Positions 35,238 to 43,692 of a stretch of 64,000 nucleotides of DNA are shown here, piece by piece. This DNA comes from Agarivorans litoreus. Lineage in GTDB: Bacteria > Pseudomonadota > Gammaproteobacteria > Enterobacterales > Celerinatantimonadaceae. Position numbers and translations under genes: made by a program. The stretch's first letter is position 1; each line of letters begins with the position of its first letter. The stretch spans positions 248,001 through 312,000 of the forward strand of contig NZ_BLPI01000001.1 of the NCBI RefSeq assembly GCF_019649015.1, written 5' to 3'. The notes beneath the pieces were generated by a model. That model was not told the origin of the DNA and ran no database searches. It saw only the letters and a program-made list of their open reading frames with translations.

Positions 35238-35924
35238 ATGCGACTAGACAAGTTTATTTGCAAAAGCACTAGGCTTGATCTTGCTCAGGCAAGATTAGTC
35301 ATTAGCCATCAGCAGGTACTCGTTAACCAGAAAACGATTACAGATGCGGCGATGCAGGTGCACGAGAACAATCAAATAGAATTATTAGGTGAACGCTTAT
35401 TTGCCCGCCCCTCTCAGTATTTTATGATCCACAAACCAGCTGGGTGTATTTGCTCTAATAAAGACGAAGCTTATCCGTCGGTTTTTAGTGCCGTTGGGCT
35501 AAACCAAAATGAGCAGCTGCATATTGCCGGACGCTTAGACGTCAATACCACTGGTTTAGTATTAGCTACCGATGACGGCAGGTGGTCATTTTCTATAACT
35601 CGCCCTGAGCAACACTGCCCTAAGGTTTATCAAGTAACACTTGCTAAACCCATTACCAGCAAAGCCATTAAACAACTCGAAAAAGGCATCGTTCTTCAAG
35701 GAGAAGCTAAAGCCACACTACCAGCTGTTGTTAAAGCTTTAAGCTCCACCAAAGTTGAACTAAGTATTTGCGAAGGCAAGTTTCATCAAGTAAAACGAAT
35801 GTTTGCTGCCACCGGCAACCGCGTTAAGGCACTGCACCGACAACAAATTGCCGACATTGTATTGGACATTGCACCGAGACAATGGCGAGCACTAAACCAA
35901 CAAGAAATCGATTACTTCTCTTAA
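35238..35924 (+). CDS. rsuA: 16S rRNA pseudouridine-516 synthase RsuA
   Basis: RsuA forms pseudouridine at position 516 of 16S rRNA. An S4-like RNA-binding domain is at about 1-60 (MRLDKFICKSTRLDLAQARLVI) and the catalytic domain follows. The active-site loop AGRLDVNTTGLVLATDDG contains the essential Asp, and the C-terminal GKFHQVKRMFAATGNRV block is typical. Length 228. It matches RsuA better than RluB/E/F by the short C-terminus. The start codon lies right after the MITE-like repeat and there is no clear Shine-Dalgarno sequence. Confidence 0.9.
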   Translation: MRLDKFICKSTRLDLAQARLVISHQQVLVNQKTITDAAMQVHENNQIELLGERLFARPSQYFMIHKPAGCICSNKDEAYPSVFSAVGLNQNEQLHIAGRLDVNTTGLVLATDDGRWSFSITRPEQHCPKVYQVTLAKPITSKAIKQLEKGIVLQGEAKATLPAVVKALSSTKVELSICEGKFHQVKRMFAATGNRVKALHRQQIADIVLDIAPRQWRALNQQEIDYFS

Positions 35925-36416
35925 AAAGTTTTAAGCATGCAATCACCAGCAATTCTCGATGAAAAGACACTTAAGACAATAAGTGCCTTTGAATAACCAC
36001 TTTTGACTTTTTACTAAGCAAGGTAAACCAACAACTAAGGCAATAGCGCTAACCGGCGCTACTAGGCTAGTTAACGAGCGCCAAGCAAAGCTATCGGCCA
36101 CTAAGAACCTCGCCACTGGCATAAACAGCGGCTAAGCCTTTAACTAAGCGCAGTTTGTTTTAACGGAGCCATTGTGAATTTTAGGGTAAACACAAAGAAG
36201 TAAGTTACTGGAGTAACTCGGTGACAAGAGGTAACAATGCTTCGAGTTGGCAAGTAAAGGAGATGAACTAATAATTAGAAAGAAAACTAGGAAGTTTTCT
36301 AAGCTATTCTCTGTCTAGATAGATAGTTAGGAATTAGCTACGCATATAGATAGACACCGTAAAGCTAAATTATGCTAAACAAATACTAGTTAAATTCAGA
36401 AGGAAAAAGTTTGAGA
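35925..36416. other. intergenic region between rsuA and ffs
   Basis: There is no supported gene or RNA here. A short hairpin AGAAAAC ... GTTTTCT lies near 36281-36300 and there is a short ATAG-rich stretch near 36318-36350. Nothing else is distinctive. The right end carries the ffs terminator hairpin. Confidence 0.4.
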
Positions 36417-36446
36417 AATCTTATTACATTAGCGGCTTATAAGATT
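36417..36446 (-). terminator. weak hairpin at the 3' end of ffs
   Basis: On the minus strand an 8-bp stem AATCTTAT / ATAAGATT with a 13-base loop directly follows ffs. The T-tract after it is interrupted, so its strength as a terminator is uncertain. Confidence 0.4.
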
Positions 36447-36560
36447 GGGTGGCAACCCTACCAGCCACATCCCGGCACTCGAGTCGTCTGCTGCGGTTGC
36501 TCCCTTCCGGGCCTGGCCGAGTTCACAGAGTATCAATGCGGGAGGACCAATAGGGCCACC
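36447..36560 (-). ncRNA. ffs: 4.5S signal recognition particle RNA
   Basis: Read on the minus strand, 36560-36447 gives GGTGGCCCTATTGGTCCTCC at the 5' end and GTAGGGTTGCCACCC at the 3' end, which pair to form the closing helix. The centre has the conserved Ffh-binding domain GGCCAGGCCCGGAAGGGAGCAACCGCAGCAG (split here: GGCCAGGCCCGGAA then GGGAGCAACCGCAGCAG), with the tetraloop GGAA. The length, 114 nt, equals mature E. coli 4.5S RNA, and the ends align by eye with E. coli ffs. The RNA pairs with Ffh for co-translational targeting to the membrane. The DUF547 frame continues antisense through this gene but is not coding there. Confidence 0.95.
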
Positions 36561-36611
36561 ATAGATGAGCTTCCGAAGAAGCGAGGCTATTCTCGCTTAA
36601 GCCTTGTTGTT

Positions 36612-37403
36612 TTGCAAACGCTAAAAGCGCTTTTTAACCCTGCAAAGCGTTTGTTTGCTCAAGTTTTAATCCTTCTTAGTTTAATATCTTCGCCACTGGC
36701 CTTAGCAGAAGCTTTTGATCACGCGAAGTGGGATGGATTGCTAAAAGAATTCGTACATTGGCCAGTGGCTAATCAAGAAAGTCGCGTAGACTACGCCAAC
36801 TTTGATCAACAAGAGTTACAGGCTTACTTAGACAAACTGGCGAGCATTAGCCAAAGCGAATTTGATGCTTGGTCTGAGAACGAGCAACTGGCGTTTCTGA
36901 TTAATGCCTACAACGCTTACACCGTGCAGTACATTCTTAGCGCCTACCCTAACATTACTTCTATTCGCGATTTAGGTAACTTGTTTCAGTCACCCTGGAA
37001 GAAAAAACGCTTTATGCTGTTTGGCGAGAAAGTCAGCCTTGATCATATCGAACACGATCTAATTCGCCCAGGTTACAATAATCCACACATTCATGCCGCA
37101 GTAGTATGTGCTGCTATTAGCTGCCCTCCGCTGCAGAGCGTGGCATTTACTGGTGATGCCGTTGAGCAACAACTCACCCAAGCGTTTAGAGAGTTTTTAC
37201 ATAGCAATAAAAACTATTATGACGCAGACAAAAAGCGCTTATACCTATCGTCTATTTTTAAATGGTATAAAGGCGATTTTGAGGGTGGCCTTAATAGCTA
37301 CTTAAGCCAGTATGCGGCAGATTTACGCATTAGCCCGGAGCAAGTAAAACAAGCGAAAATTTCTTATCTAGATTACGATTGGTCGTTAAACGACTATCGC
37401 TAA
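36612..37403 (+). CDS. DUF547 domain protein, predicted periplasmic
   Basis: The frame is open from 36411, but the first 50 codons run antisense through ffs, so the real start must be later. From a TTG at 36612 the protein is about 263 residues, with basic NPAKR then a hydrophobic signal peptide LFAQVLILLSLISSPLALAEAF. A TTG at 36651 is also possible. No ribosome binding site decides between them. The mature region is a DUF547 domain: FDHAKWDGLLKEFV, NEQLAFLINAYNAYTVQYIL, FQSPWKKKRFMLFGEKVSLDHIEHDLIR and HAAVVCAAISCPPLQSVAF. Function unknown. Confidence 0.85.
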   Translation: MQTLKALFNPAKRLFAQVLILLSLISSPLALAEAFDHAKWDGLLKEFVHWPVANQESRVDYANFDQQELQAYLDKLASISQSEFDAWSENEQLAFLINAYNAYTVQYILSAYPNITSIRDLGNLFQSPWKKKRFMLFGEKVSLDHIEHDLIRPGYNNPHIHAAVVCAAISCPPLQSVAFTGDAVEQQLTQAFREFLHSNKNYYDADKKRLYLSSIFKWYKGDFEGGLNSYLSQYAADLRISPEQVKQAKISYLDYDWSLNDYR

Positions 37404-37424
37404 TAACAGGGTATATTGCAGATA

Positions 37425-37455
37425 CAAAAAAGCCCGCTATTGCGGGCTTTTTTAA
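37425..37455. terminator. bidirectional Rho-independent terminator
   Basis: Stem AAAAAAGCCCGC / GCGGGCTTTTTT with loop TATT. It serves the DUF547 gene (plus) and pfkA (minus). Confidence 0.9.
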
Positions 37456-37468
37456 CAGTGCTAAGTGC

Positions 37469-38434
37469 TTAGAACAAGCATTTAGATAAGTCGTACAACT
37501 CTTCGTTGAATGGACGTTTCATGTTTTCAATACAATCGATGATGTCGTGATGAACCATCTTGTTGTTTTGAATACCGATACAACGTCCACCTTCGCCTTC
37601 TAGCAGTAGGTCTACGGCGTATGCACCCATGCGGCTAGCCATTACGCGGTCACGACCTGTTGGCGTGCCACCACGTTGAATGTGGCCAAGAATGGTTGCA
37701 CGAGTTTCGCGACCAGTGGCCATTTCGATACCAGCAGCTAACTCATTCACGTTAGTGATATGCTCGGTAATCGCAACAATAGCGTGTTTCTTACCTTTTT
37801 TCTGACCATCTTTAAGGCTGTTTAATAGCTCTTCACGATCAAAACCCTTTTCTGGGATAATCACGTACTCTGCACCACCGGCGATGCTAGCTTGCATGGC
37901 TAAGTCGCCACAGTAGCGCCCCATAATTTCGATAACAGAAATGCGGTTGTGTGAAGAAGAGGTATCACGAATACGGTCAATCGCGTCAATCACTACGTTT
38001 AGTGCAGTATCGAAACCGATGGTGTAATCAGTACCTGCAATATCGTTGTCGATAGTGCCTGGTAAACCAATACATGGGAAACCCATTTCAGTTAGCTTTT
38101 TAGCGCCCATGTAAGAACCGTCACCGCCCACTACTACAAGCGCTTCGATGCCGTGTTTCTTCATGTTCTCTACTGCTACTTCACGGGTAGCAAGTTCTTT
38201 AAATTCTGGGAATCGAGCTGAGCCCAAGAACGTACCACCACGGTTGATAACATCAGAAACGCTGTAGCGATCCAACTTCTTAATGTTGTCTTCGTATAAG
38301 CCCATGTAACCGTCGTATACACCGTATACTTCAATATCTTTAGATAACGCACTACGCACAACTGCACGTACCGCAGCATTCATACCAGGAGCGTCGCCGC
38401 CACTTGTTAAAACACCAATTTTCTTAACCATCAT
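37469..38434 (-). CDS. pfkA: ATP-dependent 6-phosphofructokinase
   Basis: PfkA phosphorylates fructose-6-phosphate to fructose-1,6-bisphosphate, the committed step of glycolysis. Motifs: [21 protein letters not shown] (nucleotide and phosphate loop), [41 protein letters not shown] (catalytic TIDND) and [11 protein letters not shown]. Length 321 matches E. coli PfkA (320). It ends at the bidirectional terminator and has an empty 458-bp region upstream that should contain its promoter. Confidence 0.97.
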   Translation of the reverse strand: MMVKKIGVLTSGGDAPGMNAAVRAVVRSALSKDIEVYGVYDGYMGLYEDNIKKLDRYSVSDVINRGGTFLGSARFPEFKELATREVAVENMKKHGIEALVVVGGDGSYMGAKKLTEMGFPCIGLPGTIDNDIAGTDYTIGFDTALNVVIDAIDRIRDTSSSHNRISVIEIMGRYCGDLAMQASIAGGAEYVIIPEKGFDREELLNSLKDGQKKGKKHAIVAITEHITNVNELAAGIEMATGRETRATILGHIQRGGTPTGRDRVMASRMGAYAVDLLLEGEGGRCIGIQNNKMVHHDIIDCIENMKRPFNEELYDLSKCLF

Positions 38435-38892
38435 TCCCTCACAAAGCTGAACTGACCAAAACTTACGTAATAATTCAACAATTCCTTCGTGCCTGCCTTT
38501 TAATGCTTTTTTGCTTTTATTGGCTTAACTTGGCTGCACGAAACAACAAATATTCTTTAAACAGCACTAGAATCGGCGACTTCACAATTCCAATCCACTG
38601 TTTTTATGAGCGCGCATTTTGCCACGCAAAGGGTAAAAGTTTTATGACCCTAATCAGATAACGCCCACATTTTGAAACAAATTTTCATCCTTGTCCAAGT
38701 ATAATCACAAGGCTTGCCCCCGATTATAGAAGGAATTTGGCTTTCTGCTTATTTTGAGCAATTAAGCGGCAAACGGGCTCAAAACACAAAGTAAACACTT
38801 CACCTTTCTTTCACATTTGTGTAACATTGCGCCCTCAAACTTGTGTCGACCATAAGGTCATAAGTTTGATCATCGTATATATAGGGAATCCC
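38435..38892. other. intergenic region between pfkA and a 50-aa gene
   Basis: A 458-bp divergent region with no gene that I can support. It must contain the pfkA promoter. The last part has AT-rich sequence and TATATA shortly before the start of the small plus-strand gene. No hairpin or repeat stands out. Confidence 0.4.
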
Positions 38893-39045
38893 ATGAAGAC
38901 TGATCTTCAATATGCTATCGAACGAAACGTAGCGACCAATCGCCGCGCTGTAGAGAACTACAACTTACTACGCCAGCAAGAGCAAAACCTTGCAACCGAA
39001 GCACTAGAGTTAGCATTAGACCGCGAAAGCTTAGGCAATAACTAA
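38893..39045 (+). CDS. small hypothetical protein (50 aa)
   Basis: A 50-residue acidic, helical protein starting MKTDLQYAIERNVATNRRAVENYNLLRQQEQNLATEALELALDRESLGNN. The ATG at 38893 follows AGGGAATCCC, which gives a Shine-Dalgarno-like AGGGA. A longer frame from 38827 has an unlikely leader. The alternating charge and lack of hydrophobic stretches suggest a soluble single helix. It converges with the tubulin-like gene and the two share the terminator at 39064. Function unknown. Confidence 0.6.
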   Translation: MKTDLQYAIERNVATNRRAVENYNLLRQQEQNLATEALELALDRESLGNN

Positions 39046-39061
39046 TTTGCTTGGTGTATAC

Positions 39062-39091
39062 ATAAAAAAGGGGCTAAAGCCCCTTTTTTAG
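39062..39091. terminator. bidirectional Rho-independent terminator
   Basis: Stem AAAAAAGGGGCT / AGCCCCTTTTTT with loop AA. Used by the 50-aa gene (plus) and by the tubulin-like gene ending at 39095 (minus). Confidence 0.88.
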
Positions 39092-39094
39092 TGT

Positions 39095-41182
39095 TTATTT
39101 GGATTCGGCCACAGGCTCTATCGAGTGTAATCCTGGCGATAAATGAATAACTCCGCCGGCATCATTATCCAAAGATAGAATGTTGGTTTTGCTAATGCGG
39201 TGTCGATAAATTTCACGCAAATATTTAATCGCATTTTCCACATTCTTAAAGTCCAAACGAATATCGTTAATCGATACAAACTTATCAGCTTCACCAATTA
39301 ACTCTCGATATTTCTTTTCATACATTGGCTTAATAGCATACCAATTGGTATCTAAGATCTTGGCTGGGTTTTCAAACTCCCATAAGAACTCTTGTAACTC
39401 TTCTGGCTTAAACTCATCTTGGGTAATAAAGCGCAGTATTGCTTGGTCGATATCATCGTTATAACGGTACTCTTCTTTCGCAAAACAACGCTTAATATAA
39501 GCCACGACTAAGGTTAAGAAGTCGTCACTTAGGCAAGGGCTTTTTGCAACTAATGTTGTTAGAGAAAGGTTTGCAGAAGCACCGATAACAAGCGCATAAC
39601 GTTTAAGCGTAGTGTTAGGGAAAAGTTTGTTGATATGAACTTTAAGCTTATTTAAATCCATAAACGAGAGCTTGTAGTCTTTTGGCAAAGAAATTATCGA
39701 GATTACCGACGAACAATGCTTGAAAAAGTGCAATTCATTTAGCTCTTCTGCATTATATTGACTGTCTTGGTACCTCTTCAGTGACTGTTTATAACGCTGC
39801 GACTCGATAGGTAAAATGCTAATACCTTCAATAGCTTGAGTATCACGATTAAAGTGAGGCAAATCAATGGAACGGAAAAATAGCTCATCAATGTCTACAT
39901 CATCATTTACCGATTTATTTACCACGCTCTCTGCATAGGCAACCGCAACAGGCCCCGCCATACTCATGAACAAATCATTAGCATCTAGGCGTACGGTTTC
40001 CGAGATATCAATACCTGCACGGCGGAAATAATTTTCGTCGTAATCTGTGGTTACTGCCTGAGCTGTTAAGATATTAAATATTTGTTGGGAGATATACTGG
40101 TTAGCATATTTCTCCATAGTATTTACATCTATATCTTTGCCATTATCGCTCTCTTCTTGCTCTACATAACGCATGATGTCATTAGAAATTAACATCATAG
40201 AATTCCAAGGGCGGATCCGCTTCATTACATCTTCTGGTGTATCGTTACTTTCACGCTCTACGTTATACGAGAAATCCCACTCTTCAGAAAGGTACTTACA
40301 TAACAAACGACCGGCGTTGATATGTAGTGCTTCAGACACCTCGATACTGCTACCCGAGATATTAGGCAGGATACAAATGCCCGAAGTGAAGATGGGTTCA
40401 AAAACAAAAGAATCGCGTTTATCGGGTTGATTAGATGGCGACACTTGATAATCAAAGGTTTTACTTAAGTAAGAAAACTGCTGCGCCAGACCAAACTCAG
40501 AAGCCATGCCAGAACCAGTACCACCACCGGCACTAAAAATGTAGAAGTAGAGGCGCGATTGGTTAGCTTTAATGCCACAGGAGTCAACCAAGTAAGAGTG
40601 AATGTGGCGCCAATCTTCATTTCTAAAGCTAGCAGTTTCTTTATTTAAAATAATCTTAGCTAAGTACTGGCCTAAGATTGGCGCGTTACCTGCGCCTCCG
40701 GCGTGTACTTCGGATAAGTCCATCAACTGGAGCTTCTTATATTCATCTAGAAACTTTTGGCGACCGGCTTGTGAGGAGTACTTAATACGTCCTGCAATAT
40801 CTTTGTCTAAATCACCCACCAATACCACGGGTTCAATCAAAAATACTGGGTTATCACCATTTCCACTATCTAGTGGCAAATGATTTTTAATCCAACGCAT
40901 GGGTTTAAATTCACGTTCCTGAGCGAGTTGGTCTTGATACTCTAACTCGTTAAGGTAGTGATTACGGGAGTTGTATACCAAAGTGGCTACATCAAGTGCA
41001 ATATTTGACCCGCAACGGCCAAGACCTATTAAGCAAACAGATGGGAAGCTTTGTTCTAATAAGTCTTTTTCTTCTGATAGATTAGGAAAGATATTCTGTC
41101 TAACTTTATCGAGGTTACCTAGGATTTTCTCTAGGCTACTTTCGGTGTAATACAAATGTTCTATAGGAAGAGAATCCTTCAT
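39095..41182 (-). CDS. stand-alone tubulin/FtsZ-superfamily protein
   Basis: This 695-residue protein has the nucleotide-binding hallmarks of the tubulin/FtsZ superfamily. The first loop is CLIGLGRCGSNIALDVATL (GLGRCGSN, residues 53-60). The block GDLDKD is at 123-128 and HAGGAGNAP at 160-168. The tubulin signature SAGGGTGSGMASEFG is at 217-231, with GGGTGSG. It is clearly not the cell-division FtsZ: it is about 300 residues longer, its N-terminus is divergent, and the remaining motifs are not those of FtsZ. Beyond about residue 330 there is a large region I cannot assign (YRYNDDIDQAILRFITQDEFKPEELQEFLWEFENP). It may belong to the FtsZ-like families described from genome surveys, but I cannot check this. 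It has no operon partner. Start ATG with AAGGATG before it. GTP binding and polymer formation are inferences. Confidence 0.78.
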   Translation of the reverse strand: MKDSLPIEHLYYTESSLEKILGNLDKVRQNIFPNLSEEKDLLEQSFPSVCLIGLGRCGSNIALDVATLVYNSRNHYLNELEYQDQLAQEREFKPMRWIKNHLPLDSGNGDNPVFLIEPVVLVGDLDKDIAGRIKYSSQAGRQKFLDEYKKLQLMDLSEVHAGGAGNAPILGQYLAKIILNKETASFRNEDWRHIHSYLVDSCGIKANQSRLYFYIFSAGGGTGSGMASEFGLAQQFSYLSKTFDYQVSPSNQPDKRDSFVFEPIFTSGICILPNISGSSIEVSEALHINAGRLLCKYLSEEWDFSYNVERESNDTPEDVMKRIRPWNSMMLISNDIMRYVEQEESDNGKDIDVNTMEKYANQYISQQIFNILTAQAVTTDYDENYFRRAGIDISETVRLDANDLFMSMAGPVAVAYAESVVNKSVNDDVDIDELFFRSIDLPHFNRDTQAIEGISILPIESQRYKQSLKRYQDSQYNAEELNELHFFKHCSSVISIISLPKDYKLSFMDLNKLKVHINKLFPNTTLKRYALVIGASANLSLTTLVAKSPCLSDDFLTLVVAYIKRCFAKEEYRYNDDIDQAILRFITQDEFKPEELQEFLWEFENPAKILDTNWYAIKPMYEKKYRELIGEADKFVSINDIRLDFKNVENAIKYLREIYRHRISKTNILSLDNDAGGVIHLSPGLHSIEPVAESK

Positions 41183-41208
41183 AGTTCATCCTTGTTGTTA
41201 GTCTAGTA

Positions 41209-41214
41209 ATTATA
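41209..41214 (-). promoter_or_regulatory. candidate -10 box for the tubulin-like gene
   Basis: A perfect TATAAT lies on the minus strand 27 bp before the tubulin-like start. The matching -35 region is poor (ACAAGG at a spacing of 18). Further upstream, at 41272-41295, is a dyad GCTATCAC-N8-GTGATAGC that could be an operator. Confidence 0.4.
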
Positions 41215-41271
41215 TTATTTTTATCTCTTCATCCTTGTTCATTCGCGCCTTAAAAGCAAGTTATTCAGCCC

Positions 41272-41295
41272 GCTATCACTAGTTAATGTGATAGC
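41272..41295. promoter_or_regulatory. inverted repeat upstream of the tubulin-like gene
   Basis: Perfect 8-bp arms GCTATCAC / GTGATAGC around TAGTTAAT, 90 bp upstream of the tubulin-like ATG and 80 bp left of the IS4 element. It could be an operator for an unknown regulator. Confidence 0.45.
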
Positions 41296-41464
41296 AGCAA
41301 GTCGCGTAAAATTCTTTGCAGGGTAAACACTAATGAGCTAGTAAGAATCGAGCAATAAAAAAGGCGCCCTGAGGCTAATGCCGATCAGTTAAGACAGAAC
41401 CATTGACGATCTTTCTAGGTATAGCAAAATCCGATGTTATTAATGGCATCGGATTTTTTCGTTT

Positions 41465-42775
41465 ATGGACGTCTCACAAGCACTCAACATCATCAATGAC
41501 TGGAAGCCCAATCAAATTGAAACACTGGCTGATTTGTTACCCCTTGAGCTCATTAATGATGCCTATGCTTTGTCCGATACGGTTACGCTGAGAAAACGCA
41601 AGCTGTCGCTTGAGTCACTGGTCTGGTTGCTTGTTGGAATGGCGCTTTATAATGACAAATCGATAGCCAATATCGTGAATCAGCTCGATATTGTTGACCG
41701 TGAAGGTAAGCCTTTCGTTGCGCCAAGTGCACTCACGCAACGGCGTAAACAGCTAGGCGAACAAGCGATACACGATGTCTTTCAACTCATGTCAAAGCGC
41801 TGGTGCCAACAAGCCAACTTCGCTCACTGGAATGGTTTAACGCTACTCGGTGTTGATGGTGTCACTTGGCGTACTGATGATTCTAAAGAGAACAGCGATG
41901 CATTTTCTCGACCTAAAGGCACACAATACCCACAAGTGCGCATGGTGTGTCAGATGGAGTTAAGCACACATCTCATCACCGCCAGTGCTTTCGACGACTA
42001 CAACGTCAACGAAATGGTGTTAGCCGAAAAGCTGATTAAAGATACGCCAGACCATAGCCTAACGATGTTCGACCGTGGCTTTTATTCGATGGGGTTACTA
42101 CATGCTTGGCAGAGTGCAGGTACAGAGCGCCACTGGCTTCTGCCATTAAAGAAAAACACTCAATATACCGTGCAGAGAAGCTTTGGGCGTAACGATAAAC
42201 TTGTCACCCTTACTAGTAATCCTAGAGCGCGTAAGTTATGGCCAGAACTATCCGAAACGATGACAGCTCGTCTCGTGACCCGCAAAATCAATGGCAAGAC
42301 ATTTGAGGTACTCACTTCTATGATTGACCCGATGCGCTTTCCCGCAGCAGATATTGGTTCATTGTATGGACACCGTTGGGAAATCGAACTGGGATACCGA
42401 GAGCAAAAACAGTTTATGTTGGGAAGGCGTTTGACACTCAGAAGCCGTAAACCGGAGCTGGTGCGCCAAGAGTTATGGGGCATTTTGCTGAGCTATAATT
42501 TGATACGGTATCAAATGGTTGAAATGTGCTTTGTGTTGAAAGGGAGCTACTTGCCTTACCAGCTGAGTTTCAATGGCGCGTTAGCGCATGTCATGAGGTT
42601 ATTGGTAGGACTGCCTTATTCCAGCCCAGGGGCAATTCCTCGGCAGCTCAAGCATTTTTATGGGATGGCAGAAAGCCTCATTCTTCCGCCAAGGCGAGAA
42701 CGAACCTTTCCAAGGTGCGTTAAGCCCAGACCGCAGCGATACGCTAGAAACAAAAATGCCGTTCACCTTAAGTGA
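41465..42775 (+). CDS. IS4 family transposase
   Basis: A 436-residue DDE transposase close to E. coli IS4 transposase along its length. DDE motifs are [10 protein letters not shown] (Asp), [10 protein letters not shown] (Asp) and [14 protein letters not shown] (Glu, with the YREK-type signature of IS4). The frame is intact. Other family blocks are [61 protein letters not shown] and [26 protein letters not shown]. The stop lies within the right inverted repeat. Confidence 0.95.
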   Translation: MDVSQALNIINDWKPNQIETLADLLPLELINDAYALSDTVTLRKRKLSLESLVWLLVGMALYNDKSIANIVNQLDIVDREGKPFVAPSALTQRRKQLGEQAIHDVFQLMSKRWCQQANFAHWNGLTLLGVDGVTWRTDDSKENSDAFSRPKGTQYPQVRMVCQMELSTHLITASAFDDYNVNEMVLAEKLIKDTPDHSLTMFDRGFYSMGLLHAWQSAGTERHWLLPLKKNTQYTVQRSFGRNDKLVTLTSNPRARKLWPELSETMTARLVTRKINGKTFEVLTSMIDPMRFPAADIGSLYGHRWEIELGYREQKQFMLGRRLTLRSRKPELVRQELWGILLSYNLIRYQMVEMCFVLKGSYLPYQLSFNGALAHVMRLLVGLPYSSPGAIPRQLKHFYGMAESLILPPRRERTFPRCVKPRPQRYARNKNAVHLK

Positions 42776-42783
42776 ACGGCATT
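42755..42783 (-). terminator. hairpin at the IS4 right end, acts against leftward transcription
   Basis: Perfect 12-bp inverted repeat AATGCCGTTCAC / GTGAACGGCATT around a 5-base loop. Read on the minus strand it is followed by TTTTTG, giving a Rho-independent-like terminator that would act on suc transcription entering the element. It may replace the disrupted suc terminator. Confidence 0.55.
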
Positions 42784-42803
42784 GGCGCCCTGAGGCGCCT
42801 TAT
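42784..42803 (-). terminator. suc operon terminator hairpin, split by IS4
   Basis: GGCGCC-CTGA-GGCGCC is followed on plus by TTATTG. Before the IS insertion it would have been preceded on the plus strand by AAAAAA (now at 41357-41362), that is a T6 tract on the minus strand. The hairpin remains beside sucD, but its T-tract is now 1.4 kb away, across the IS4 element. Confidence 0.7.
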
Positions 42804-42819
42804 TGCATTGAGTCTAAAA

Positions 42820-43692
42820 TTACCAACCGGTAACTTCACGCAATGCTTTACCAATATCGGCAAGACTACGTACTGTTTTGACTCCGGCATCTTCTAAAGC
42901 AGCAAACTTGTCTGCAGCAGTACCTTTACCACCAGCGATAATGGCACCAGCGTGCCCCATGCGCTTACCCGGAGGAGCAGTAACACCTGCAATATAAGAA
43001 ACAACTGGTTTGGTTACATTTGCTTTAATGTAAGCTGCTGCTTCTTCTTCCGCACTACCACCAATCTCACCAATCATTACGATTGCTTCAGTTTTTGGAT
43101 CATTTTGGAACATTTCCAAAATGTCGATGAAGTTAGAGCCAGGAATTGGGTCACCGCCAATACCAACACAGCTAGACTGACCAAAACCTTCGTCGGTAGT
43201 TTGCTTAACGGCTTCGTAAGTAAGTGTGCCTGAACGAGATACAATACCAACTTTACCAGCTTTATGAATGTGACCTGGCATAATACCAATCTTACATTCA
43301 TCTGGGGTAATCACACCCGGACAGTTAGGGCCAATCATACGTGCGCCAGCTTCATCTAACTTAACTTTAACTTCTAACATATCCAAAGTTGGAATGCCTT
43401 CGGTAATAGTGATGATAATTTTAATGCCAGCTGAGATTGCTTCTAAAATAGCGTCTTTACAGAAAGGAGCTGGTACGTAAATTACCGTAGCATCTGCGCC
43501 AGTTGCCTCGACGGCTTCTCTTACTGTGTTAAATACAGGTAGACCTAAGTGAGTTTGACCACCTTTACCTGGTGATACACCACCTACCATTTGCGTGCCG
43601 TATTCAATAGCTTGCTCTGAGTGGAATGTACCTTGGCCGCCAGTGAAACCTTGACAGATCACTTTAGTGTTTTTGTCGATTAAGATGCTCAT
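42820..43692 (-). CDS. sucD: succinyl-CoA synthetase alpha subunit
   Basis: SucD is the alpha subunit of succinyl-CoA ligase, which carries the phosphohistidine (H246-type, seen as MGHAGAII). CoA-binding motif [19 protein letters not shown] and [20 protein letters not shown] are present. Length 290 matches E. coli (289). It follows sucC with a one-base overlap and is last in sdhCDAB-sucABCD; its terminator is disrupted by IS4. Confidence 0.96.
   Translation of the reverse strand: MSILIDKNTKVICQGFTGGQGTFHSEQAIEYGTQMVGGVSPGKGGQTHLGLPVFNTVREAVEATGADATVIYVPAPFCKDAILEAISAGIKIIITITEGIPTLDMLEVKVKLDEAGARMIGPNCPGVITPDECKIGIMPGHIHKAGKVGIVSRSGTLTYEAVKQTTDEGFGQSSCVGIGGDPIPGSNFIDILEMFQNDPKTEAIVMIGEIGGSAEEEAAAYIKANVTKPVVSYIAGVTAPPGKRMGHAGAIIAGGKGTAADKFAALEDAGVKTVRSLADIGKALREVTGW

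Larger units (their letters stand above)
41376..42783 (+). mobile_element. IS4-family insertion sequence (1408 bp)
   Basis: The left end AATGCCGATCAGTTAAGA (from 41377) and the right end, read inward AATGCCGTTCACTTAAGG, are 18-bp imperfect inverted repeats (15 of 18 match) that resemble IS4 ends. A 13-bp target duplication GGCGCCCTGAGGC flanks the element at 41363-41375 and 42784-42796. The transposase gene occupies almost the whole length. The intact duplication and full-length transposase point to a recent insertion. Confidence 0.92.

Noticed and set aside
36411-36611. N-terminal 67 codons of the 330-residue DUF547 frame
   Set aside because: Codons 13-50 run antisense through the 4.5S RNA gene, and the residues look unlike any protein; the signal peptide begins later.
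42526-42723. Short plus-strand frame inside the IS4 transposase
   Set aside because: It is an out-of-frame shadow of the transposase with no support.
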